From NCBI GenBank assembly GCA_020634755.1, contig JACKBC010000001.1, positions 496,001-560,000 on the forward strand: a stretch of 64,000 bases of DNA, read 5' to 3'. Shown here piece by piece: positions 44,958-52,055 of the stretch. Position 1 is the first letter of the stretch. Every line of letters starts with the position of its first letter. The stretch is from Caldilineaceae bacterium. Lineage in GTDB: Bacteria > Chloroflexota > Anaerolineae > Caldilineales > Caldilineaceae. The position numbers were made by a program, and so were the translations under genes. Under the pieces are notes generated by a model. It was not told the DNA's origin, did not search any database, and saw only the letters and a program-made list of their open reading frames with translations.

Positions 44958-47900
44958 ATGCAATTACGATCTATCCTTTCTTTACTGGCTGGTGCGCTGA
45001 TGCTGGCCGCCATCCTAATTGCCTCACATTTATCGCCGGTGCGGGCGGCGGGTCAAAGTGCGGGCAAAGGGGCAGCACAGGCCGCGGCGCCCAATTTGCA
45101 GGCCACGCCCACACCCATTTTCTTCGGCGACTTTGACGCCGCTGCCAACGGATTTGGCTTTCAGAATTATGGCGCTAATTTCCCCGAAGGCGATTTGACC
45201 ATTGCCGAAGTCCAGGAGATGTTTGGCAATCAGGTTTGCAGCCGCCTGGACGGCGCCACCTGCATCCCCGCCGCCGACGCCCAGCTGTGGGTGGACACCA
45301 TGAATCAGTACATGGCGGACGGCCACTGCAACGGTTTCACGGTGATGAGCAATCGCCTCTTTGCCGGACAATTTACGACCGCTGAATTTTCAGCGGCGGC
45401 CCAATCCACCTTTCAAATTGACCAGTCTGCGCCCATTATGCGCCGCATTGCCCAGAACTGGACGCAGCAAGCCACCGACGAGATCCTGAATGCCGAGTTT
45501 TGGGGCACGCCACAGGAGGTGATTGATGCGCTGCAAGAGACGACCGAACTGGTGGAGCTGAAACTCTATTATGGCAATGCCGGCCACTCCATGCTGGCCT
45601 ATGGGCTGCAAGAGATGGGGGACGGTCTCTACCACATCTTAATCTACGACAACAACTGGCCCGGACGCACCGATCTCTATGTGGAAGTGAGCTACCCGGC
45701 CAATTCCTGGCAGTACTCTCTGGCGGCCCTCAATCCCGACACGGATAGCGATGTCTGGCGCGGCAATAGCAAGGATTCGCCGCCCAACATGGTCTTCATT
45801 CCCCTGTCGGCCTATGATCAAAAATTGACTTGCCCATTTTGCACCGCGGCTGGAGCCACAACCCCCAAGACCACAGGTGTTAATCTCACCGGCGCCGGTG
45901 ACTTTTTGGTGCGCGATGCCCAGGGTCGCTACAGCGGCATTTGGGCCGGCGCCGCCATTGGCAATATTCCCAACAGCCGCTTGCGGCGCTTTGTGGGGGC
46001 GCCGTCAAACAAAGCCGCCCAGGTGAGCCTGCCGGCTGACCAAACATTCACCACCCAAATTGGCAATACGGGCTTGGCGCCGGCGGAACCGGGCGATTTG
46101 CGCATTGTGAACCCCGACTTTTCGGCCGCGCTCGACGACCTGGTTTTGGCCCAAAATTGCACCGAAGCGCTCACCTATTCAGCGCCGGAACAATTCATTG
46201 CCTATGCAGCCACTAGCGCGCAGAAACCGGTTCTCAAGATGGCCGTGCAGAACGCCGAGGGGGCCGACTATCTTTTTGTGCTGGCGGGTGTCGAATTTCA
46301 GCCCAAGCAAGATCTTAAGCTAGAGATCGACCCGGACAACGGTCTGGTTTTGACCAGCGACAATCTCAGCGCAGAAAACGCCACGCTGGTGATGGCGCGG
46401 CTGGGCGCCACTGGCGAAACCGTTTTTGCCACTGATCAGGTTGTCATTCAGGGCGGTGGCGCCGTAGCTCTGGATTATGCCAGCTGGAACGGCTTAAACC
46501 CCTTGAATATGCAGGTCGATGCCGATGGTGACGGCCAATTTGAGCAGGCGGCCCCTTTGGAGAACGCCTTTCCCCAAGCGCCGGTGGCGGGCGCGGCCTC
46601 TGGCGATGCGCTGATTACCATTCTCAATGAAATTGCGCCCTACATGGATCAGACGGACAAAGTGGCCTTTCTGGATGCGCTGGCCGCTACCGCTCTGGAT
46701 GGGGACGACATGGGCCGACTGCTATTGGCGCTGGACGAGCTGCAAGTCAGCGATGACGAACTGGCCGCCTTCTTGGTCGAAACGACCTTGCCGGCGCTCG
46801 AGTTGGCGGAAGCCATCCATGAGGTGCGCCGGGATGCAGACAGCCGCGCCGCGCTTCTGGCGCAATTGTCTGTGCCAGACGCCCAGAAAACGGCTATTCA
46901 GGATGAACTGCAAGCGCTGGATGAAGTTCACAAAGTGCTGGTGGATGTCGACTTCCTGAACCCAGACCGGCATGAGCGAGCCGCCGCCATTGCGCCCTTT
47001 ATCATTGACCACGGGTTGGACCCGCACCAAATCGGCAACTTGATTGAACGATTGGCGGCCAGTGGCGATTTGCTAGAGACGGAGGTGGAGACGCTGATCG
47101 GCGCGTTGAATCCATCACCAGAGGTTTTGGCCGTTATTCGCAGCGATCTGCCCGCATCGGCCGCGGGTGCCGTGCCGACCGCATCGCCAGCAGTTGCCGA
47201 AGCTGGCGCCACCATCGCCCAGGGAGAAGCCCCAACCCCTACGCCGCTTCCTCCCACCCCCACCGCAGTGGCGACCCCGGCGGAAGCCGTCCCCACCCCC
47301 ACCGTTGCCGCCGCCTCGCCAACACCCACACTGGCGCTGGTGGCCGCCGCCGCCCCCCTTTCGTTTGAACCCTTTGGCAACTGGCGGCGCGGCGATCAGC
47401 CCTATGGTACATTCACCCAAAGCGGAGATTGCGCCCAGGACGACAGCGCCGGCGGCCAATTGGATTACGATTTCTCCGCCGCTACCGCCGAGGATGATTT
47501 TGTCATCTTCACCCAGCGCATTCCCCTTTCCGGCGAGCCGAGTTCGCTGCAAGTCTGGGTCTATGGTGATGGCTCGGGTCACCTCTTTAACATCTGGATT
47601 GAAGATGCCAATGGCGAAGTGTGGTCTGTCCCCATGGGGGCCGTGACCCACAGCGGCTGGCAGCAGATGACCGGCGCCATCGACCCCAACGCGCCTTGGC
47701 CCGGCGGCCGCGTCTATGGCCCAGAAAATGGCGCCATCGACTATCCCATTCGCTTTCTGGGCATTGTGGTTGATCGCACCGACGGACCGGCTGCTGGCTC
47801 GCTCTGTTTTGACAACATGACGGCGGGCATTGGTGATCCATCCAGCGCCCGCACCGGGGCCCCCGCTCCACCCAGTACGCAGCCCGACCCGTCCGACCCG

Positions 47901-48158
47901 TGCGCCAACATCCCGGCCCCGTCCGCGGACTATGAAGTGGAAATCCGCTTTGTCAACGCAGCGGACGGTCCCGCCATCGTCTTCTGGGTAAACTTTGATA
48001 ATCAGCTCAGTGAGATTGTCAGGCTCAACCCTGGGGAGACGCATGATGAAGAATCTTTTGTCACCCATCATTGGATCATTCAGAACGCAGAGGGGGCCAC
48101 GGTGGCCGAATATACAAATTCAGATGCGCTCACACAATGTGTTCGCATTGCGCCTTAA
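44958..48158 (+). CDS. Secreted papain-like protein with C-terminal VHL-type beta domain
   Basis: This 1,066-residue exported protein has a signal peptide (ILSLLAGALMLAAILIASHLSPVRA). The N-terminal domain has DGHCNGF (C124), GNAGHSMLAYG (H210) and ILIYDNNWPG (N232/N233), the Cys-His-Asn order of papain-like enzymes. A helical middle region (560-735), a Pro/Thr-rich linker (740-795) and a jelly-roll carbohydrate-binding-like domain (800-957) follow. The last 70 residues (IRFVNAADGPAIVFWVNFDNQ...LNPGETHDEESFVTHHWII) resemble the von Hippel-Lindau beta domain. Start ATG 44958 is set by AGGAG; an upstream in-frame start at 44886 was rejected. Protease or transglutaminase-like activity is inferred. 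Confidence 0.75.
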   Translation: MQLRSILSLLAGALMLAAILIASHLSPVRAAGQSAGKGAAQAAAPNLQATPTPIFFGDFDAAANGFGFQNYGANFPEGDLTIAEVQEMFGNQVCSRLDGATCIPAADAQLWVDTMNQYMADGHCNGFTVMSNRLFAGQFTTAEFSAAAQSTFQIDQSAPIMRRIAQNWTQQATDEILNAEFWGTPQEVIDALQETTELVELKLYYGNAGHSMLAYGLQEMGDGLYHILIYDNNWPGRTDLYVEVSYPANSWQYSLAALNPDTDSDVWRGNSKDSPPNMVFIPLSAYDQKLTCPFCTAAGATTPKTTGVNLTGAGDFLVRDAQGRYSGIWAGAAIGNIPNSRLRRFVGAPSNKAAQVSLPADQTFTTQIGNTGLAPAEPGDLRIVNPDFSAALDDLVLAQNCTEALTYSAPEQFIAYAATSAQKPVLKMAVQNAEGADYLFVLAGVEFQPKQDLKLEIDPDNGLVLTSDNLSAENATLVMARLGATGETVFATDQVVIQGGGAVALDYASWNGLNPLNMQVDADGDGQFEQAAPLENAFPQAPVAGAASGDALITILNEIAPYMDQTDKVAFLDALAATALDGDDMGRLLLALDELQVSDDELAAFLVETTLPALELAEAIHEVRRDADSRAALLAQLSVPDAQKTAIQDELQALDEVHKVLVDVDFLNPDRHERAAAIAPFIIDHGLDPHQIGNLIERLAASGDLLETEVETLIGALNPSPEVLAVIRSDLPASAAGAVPTASPAVAEAGATIAQGEAPTPTPLPPTPTAVATPAEAVPTPTVAAASPTPTLALVAAAAPLSFEPFGNWRRGDQPYGTFTQSGDCAQDDSAGGQLDYDFSAATAEDDFVIFTQRIPLSGEPSSLQVWVYGDGSGHLFNIWIEDANGEVWSVPMGAVTHSGWQQMTGAIDPNAPWPGGRVYGPENGAIDYPIRFLGIVVDRTDGPAAGSLCFDNMTAGIGDPSSARTGAPAPPSTQPDPSDPCANIPAPSADYEVEIRFVNAADGPAIVFWVNFDNQLSEIVRLNPGETHDEESFVTHHWIIQNAEGATVAEYTNSDALTQCVRIAP

Positions 48159-48213
48159 GACGCCGGCTGGGGCCTGAGTACACCCCCACAACTCCTCAAA
48201 GAGCCTGTTAACC

Positions 48214-48243
48214 AAAGTCCTGGCCGCCTGGCCGGGACTTTTT
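48214..48243 (+). terminator. Intrinsic terminator after the VHL-domain gene
   Basis: AAAGTCCTGGCC pairs with GGCCGGGACTTT (one G-T pair) around GCCT and runs into TTTTT. Confidence 0.85.
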
Positions 48244-48299
48244 AATGCCCTGCAAAACGGTTATACTGAGCTGTGAATCAAACTCGGAGTGGCTCTTTG

Positions 48300-48395
48300 G
48301 GATCTCATGTGGTTGACCCGCTTTGGTTTCGATACGGCTGGAAACGGCCCCAGCCTACTCAACCGCCGCTACTCTTTGTCAACCACATGAGATCC
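48300..48395. repeat. Inverted-repeat element with 18-bp perfect ends
   Basis: GGATCTCATGTGGTTGAC (48300-48317) and GTCAACCACATGAGATCC (48378-48395) flank a 60-bp centre. No coding frame is present. It resembles a small non-autonomous element. Confidence 0.8.
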
Positions 48396-48552
48396 TGTTG
48401 AGCCAGCGGAGTTTGCTATTTCAAAATCAATCTGTGATTGCCTGGATGATTGACAAATCTTATTTTACCGCGCAGGTCGCAAAGAATCTACTCGATACTC
48501 GGGTATTCTTTGCGCATCTTCGCGCCCTTCGCGGTAGAAAGAAAAACTCATT

Positions 48553-49782
48553 ATGACCCAAACAAACCAATCCAAAGTCAAAGTGGGTGTGGTGGGCTGT
48601 GGCGTGGTGGCCACGGCCTATTATCTGCCCTATCTGATGCAAATGGAGAACGTGGAGCTGAGCGCCGTTTGCGATTTGAATGCGGCGCGCGCGGCGGCCT
48701 GTGTGCGCCTGTTTGGCGCCAAGGCGGCGTATCAGGATTATAACGCGATGATTGAGCAGGCGGATATTGATGCCGTCTTTATTCTGACGGCGCCGGGGAC
48801 GCACGTGCGTTTTGCGCTGAAGGCCATTGCGGCGGGTAAACACTTTCTATTGCAAAAGCCCATGGCGACCAATATGGAGGACGCGCGCACTATTGCCGAT
48901 GCCGTGCGCCAAGCCGGGCTCAAAGCCATTATTGAACCCAGCTCCAATTCACCGCTGGATCCGGATATGGCGCATTTGCGCGACCTGGTGCGCCAAGGTG
49001 TGCTGGGCGATATTCTCTGGTTCTCATTGGGCGCCACCGGTTCCACCAGTTATGGCCCGTCATTGGGCAGCAATCCGTATGGGCAGGCGGCCTTTTATGC
49101 CAAAGACAGCGGCGGCTTTCTCTTTGATTTGCCGTATGCACCGGCCAACATTGTGTGCGTGCTGGGGCCGTGCCAAAGCGTTATGGCGCAGGCGCAGATC
49201 AAGGTGGCTGATCACCACATTGTGCCGGAAGCGGAATATGACCGCTTTCTGCACCAAGCCACTGACCCCGCGCGCGCCAACTACTGGGATGTGGTGGTGG
49301 ATCTGCCGCGCACGCAGCAGGTGCGCATGGAGGCGGTGGACAATGCTTATTCGCTGTATGAAATGGCCAACGGCGCTGTAGGCGCCTGCCACGTGGGGCG
49401 CACTTTTCACCCCACGCTGCCCGGCGCGGGGGGCGGCAGCTTGCAGATCTTTGGCACGGAGGGCAATTTGATTTTTGGCGCTGGCTACGCGGCCTCGATT
49501 ATCTCGACGCGCGCAGATCTGCTGCCCAGCGTGGACGCGGACGGCTGGTATCATATCCACCCGCGTGGCGACCGCAGCAAAGCCAAATGGCCGCAGCCCA
49601 CCCCCGGCGCTTTCAACTACTATCACGCGTCCACGCAACACCTCATCGACTGCATCCTGGCCGATCGCGAGCCGCTAGTCAATGTAGATTGGGGCCTGCA
49701 CATTACCGAAATGATGGTGGGGACGCTGGTCTCGTCGCGGACCGGGTGCAAGTATGAGATGACGACGACGTTGGATTATTGA
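48553..49782 (+). CDS. Gfo/Idh/MocA-family oxidoreductase
   Basis: This 409-residue NAD(P)-dependent dehydrogenase has an N-terminal Rossmann fold (VGVVGCGVVATAYYLPYL), AVCDLNAARAA, and AVFILTAPGTHVRFALKAIAAGKHFLLQKPMATN with the conserved (E/Q)KP motif that holds the catalytic Lys. The C-terminal alpha/beta domain contains GGFLFDLPYAPANIVCVLG and FGTEGNLIF. It likely oxidises or reduces a sugar or inositol derivative. A weak purine-rich ribosome site precedes the ATG. It is a single-gene unit bounded by terminators. QKP replaces the more common EKP. Confidence 0.9.
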   Translation: MTQTNQSKVKVGVVGCGVVATAYYLPYLMQMENVELSAVCDLNAARAAACVRLFGAKAAYQDYNAMIEQADIDAVFILTAPGTHVRFALKAIAAGKHFLLQKPMATNMEDARTIADAVRQAGLKAIIEPSSNSPLDPDMAHLRDLVRQGVLGDILWFSLGATGSTSYGPSLGSNPYGQAAFYAKDSGGFLFDLPYAPANIVCVLGPCQSVMAQAQIKVADHHIVPEAEYDRFLHQATDPARANYWDVVVDLPRTQQVRMEAVDNAYSLYEMANGAVGACHVGRTFHPTLPGAGGGSLQIFGTEGNLIFGAGYAASIISTRADLLPSVDADGWYHIHPRGDRSKAKWPQPTPGAFNYYHASTQHLIDCILADREPLVNVDWGLHITEMMVGTLVSSRTGCKYEMTTTLDY

Positions 49783-49812
49783 GATTTATTTTTGACCTAG
49801 ATGGGGCCACAC

Positions 49813-49848
49813 AAAACGTCGGCACTTATCAAAAAGTGCCGATGTTTT
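49813..49848 (+). terminator. Terminator after the oxidoreductase gene
   Basis: AAAACGTCGGCACTT (49813-49827) and AAGTGCCGATGTTTT (49834-49848) pair with one mismatch/wobble. The T run overlaps the -35 box of the next promoter. Confidence 0.8.
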
Positions 49849-49875
49849 GTACATTTCACTTCCCCATGCTATACT
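49847..49875 (+). promoter_or_regulatory. Sigma-70-type promoter of a short transcript
   Basis: TTGTAC (49847-49852), a spacer of exactly 17 bp and TATACT (49870-49875). The expected start of transcription (about 49881-49883) coincides with the ATG of a 37-codon ORF. Confidence 0.6.
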
Positions 49876-49882
49876 GGCCACT

Positions 49883-49996
49883 ATGAATTCACGACACGCC
49901 ACTCTCCAACGCATGGGCAGCCTACTGCTTTCGCCCACTGAACTAATTGACCTTCGTTCAGCGCGCCCGCAGATTGGCACTTATCAATGCGATTAA
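49883..49996 (+). CDS. Possible leaderless 37-residue peptide or small RNA body
   Basis: An ATG 7 bp beyond the -10 box opens a 37-codon frame (MNSRHATLQRMGSLLLSPTELIDL...IGTYQCD) ending in TAA at 49994. It is followed by a terminator at 50026-50057, so the whole unit would give an RNA of about 175 nt. The peptide has no recognised family and no membrane helix. It may be leaderless coding RNA, a regulatory RNA, or the truncated start of a lost gene. Confidence 0.35.
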   Translation: MNSRHATLQRMGSLLLSPTELIDLRSARPQIGTYQCD

Positions 49997-50025
49997 AGCA
50001 CTGCCTTTCGCACGATTGAAACCAG

Positions 50026-50057
50026 AGCCACGGGTTGCGCAGACCCGTGGCTTTTTT
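50026..50057 (+). terminator. Intrinsic terminator of the short transcript
   Basis: AGCCACGGGT (50026-50035) pairs with ACCCGTGGCT (50043-50052), followed by TTTTT. This is a strong, canonical terminator. Confidence 0.88.
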
Positions 50058-50088
50058 GTGCGTTGAATTTTGGAAATGCACATTGTTG

Positions 50089-50119
50089 GCCACGGAACGA
50101 GTCGATCCGTGGCTTTTTT
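50089..50119 (+). terminator. Second tandem terminator hairpin
   Basis: GCCACGGA (50089-50096) and TCCGTGGC (50106-50113) precede TTTTTT. It resembles the first terminator (shared CCACGG stem), so it may be a duplicated copy. Confidence 0.75.
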
Positions 50120-50132
50120 GATTGGAGAAGGT

Positions 50133-50277
50133 ATTGCGTGGTGCGTAGTGCGTGAACTGGCAGACGATCTGGTATCGAAACATGAAACAATTGCGTGGTG
50201 CGTAGTGCGTGAACCGGCAGACATTCTTGTTTCGATACAAGAACCTATACCAGTACACGCACCACGCACTACGCAAT
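50133..50277. repeat. Family 2 palindromic cluster with two left ends
   Basis: Two direct copies of ATTGCGTGGTGCGTAGTGCG (starting 50133 and 50190) face one inverted end, CACGCACCACGCACTACGCA (50256-50275). Inside, TATCGAAACA and TGTTTCGATA form a further pair. The ends match the elements at 11851-11931 and 12015-12095. The cluster stops 20 bp before the exporter gene. Confidence 0.8.
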
Positions 50278-50297
50278 ACATATAAAAGGAACTTACA

Positions 50298-52055
50298 ATG
50301 CACACCTCATCAACCCCCTACACACACCTTCTGCGCACGTACTTGGCGCCACAAAAAGGCCGCGTGGCGTTGCTGGCCCTTTTGGTCTTTGCGTCGCTGG
50401 CGCTGGCGTTGTGGAATCCGCAGTTGATTCGCACGTTTATTGACAGCGCACAGGAACGCAGTGGGCTAGACAAGCTGCTGGGCGCAGCCGCGCTCTTTAC
50501 AACCCTGACCATTGTACAGCAGCTCATTCTGTTGGTGGCCACGTACATTAGCGAACTGATTGGCTGGACCGCCACGAATCGATTGCGCGGCGATCTGGCG
50601 CTGCACTGTCTCAAGTTGGATCTGGCCTTTCACAAAACGCATACGCCCGGTGAGCTGATCGAACGCGTGGATGGCGACGTAAACCAGCTGGCGCGCTTTT
50701 TTTCCCAGCTGGTGGTCCAGCTCGCCGGTAACTTGCTGCTCTTTGTGGGCGTGCTGGTGCTGCTTTGGTGGGAAGGTTGGCAGATCGGGCTGGCGGTGAC
50801 GCTGGTGGCCGTGAGCAGCATCTTCGTCATCGAAGCGCTGCGAAGGCGCATGACCCCGCGCTGGGAACGCTTCCGCGCGGCCGAGGCCGATCTGTACGGC
50901 TTTTTGGAAGAGCGGCTCAACGGGCTGGAAGATATTCGAGCCAGCGGCGCCGTGGGCTACACCATGAATCGGCTCTACCACTTTATGCGCGTGCGCTGGC
51001 TGGCCATGCGCCACGTCATGCGGCTCAACGCCTGGGTCATTTCATTGCCCATCTGGATTTTCGGCTTTGCCTATGGCGCGGCGCACTTGGCCAGCGGGCC
51101 GCTCTTTTACAGCGGCGCCCTAACGTTGGGCAGCGTCTATCTGATTTTCTACTACGTCAATCTGATGGAGGGGCCGCTGTGGGAGACGCTGCGCCAGGTG
51201 GAAGAATTGCAACGCGCTCTCGCCAGCATCAACCGCATTGCGGCGCTCTTTGCCATCCAGCCGCAGATTCAGGACGGTGAAGGCGTCAGCGTGCCGGATG
51301 CGCCGCTGGCCGTAGAGTTCGATCACGTTTCGTTTCATTACGAAGATGATGATGAGCGCGTGATCACTGATCTGTCTTTTCAATTGGCGCCGGGCCAGGT
51401 GTTGGGGCTGCTGGGGCGCACGGGCAGCGGCAAATCTACGCTGAGCAAGCTGCTTTATCGCTTTTATGACCCCACTCAGGGCCAGATCCGGCTGGGTGAC
51501 GGCAACGGCCATAGCTTTGACTTGCGCCAGGCGCGGCGGGCCGATCTGCGCGGGCGCATCGGCATGGTGACCCAGGAAGTGCAGATCTTTAACACCAGTG
51601 TGCGCAATAATTTGACTCTTTTTGACGCCACAATTTCCGATGCGCAGGTGGTGGATGTGCTAGAGCAGGTGGGCATGAAGCCGTGGCTGGATGGGCTGGC
51701 CGATGGCCTGGAGACGAAGCTGGGCAGCAATAGCTTGTCTGCCGGTGAGGCGCAACTGCTGGCTTTTGCCCGCGTCTTTCTGGCCGACCCGGGGCTGGTG
51801 ATTCTGGATGAGGCCTCGTCGCGGCTGGACCCGGCTACCGAGGCGCGCGTCGAGCGCGCGCTCAATGCGCTGCTGCAAAAGCGCACGGCCATCATTATTG
51901 CGCATCGGCTTTCCACCGTGCAGCGCGCCGATGCCATTCTCATTTTAGAAGAAGGCCGTGTGCGCGAGTATGGCCCGCGACAGCAGCTGCTGGCCGACAG
52001 CACATCCCGCTTTTCGCAATTATTGCAGACCGGCTTGGAGGAGGTATTTGCATGA
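50298..52055 (+). CDS. ABC exporter subunit, ATPase/permease (first half)
   Basis: This 585-residue half-transporter has six membrane helices in residues 1-320 and a C-terminal nucleotide-binding domain. The Walker A is GRTGSGKST (373-381), the Q-loop VTQEVQIF, the signature LSAGE (not LSGGQ), and Walker B LVILDEASSRLD with the catalytic Glu, then an H-loop IIIAHRLSTV. AAAGGAA precedes the ATG. The stop overlaps the next gene as ATGA, so the two subunits are translationally coupled and probably form a heterodimer. The substrate is unknown: a lipid, peptide or drug. Confidence 0.92.
   Translation: MHTSSTPYTHLLRTYLAPQKGRVALLALLVFASLALALWNPQLIRTFIDSAQERSGLDKLLGAAALFTTLTIVQQLILLVATYISELIGWTATNRLRGDLALHCLKLDLAFHKTHTPGELIERVDGDVNQLARFFSQLVVQLAGNLLLFVGVLVLLWWEGWQIGLAVTLVAVSSIFVIEALRRRMTPRWERFRAAEADLYGFLEERLNGLEDIRASGAVGYTMNRLYHFMRVRWLAMRHVMRLNAWVISLPIWIFGFAYGAAHLASGPLFYSGALTLGSVYLIFYYVNLMEGPLWETLRQVEELQRALASINRIAALFAIQPQIQDGEGVSVPDAPLAVEFDHVSFHYEDDDERVITDLSFQLAPGQVLGLLGRTGSGKSTLSKLLYRFYDPTQGQIRLGDGNGHSFDLRQARRADLRGRIGMVTQEVQIFNTSVRNNLTLFDATISDAQVVDVLEQVGMKPWLDGLADGLETKLGSNSLSAGEAQLLAFARVFLADPGLVILDEASSRLDPATEARVERALNALLQKRTAIIIAHRLSTVQRADAILILEEGRVREYGPRQQLLADSTSRFSQLLQTGLEEVFA

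Larger units (their letters stand above)
48159..48552. other. 394-bp interval with terminator and inverted repeats
   Basis: It contains a terminator (48214-48243), a 96-bp inverted-repeat element (48300-48395) and a small CGCAAAGAAT/ATTCTTTGCG hairpin (48478-48514) close to the oxidoreductase start. No gene was seen. Confidence 0.6.
49783..50297. other. 515-bp interval upstream of the ABC exporter
   Basis: In order it holds the oxidoreductase terminator, the promoter/short ORF/terminator unit, a second hairpin with T tract and a complex family 2 repeat cluster that ends 20 bp before the exporter start codon. Confidence 0.7.
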
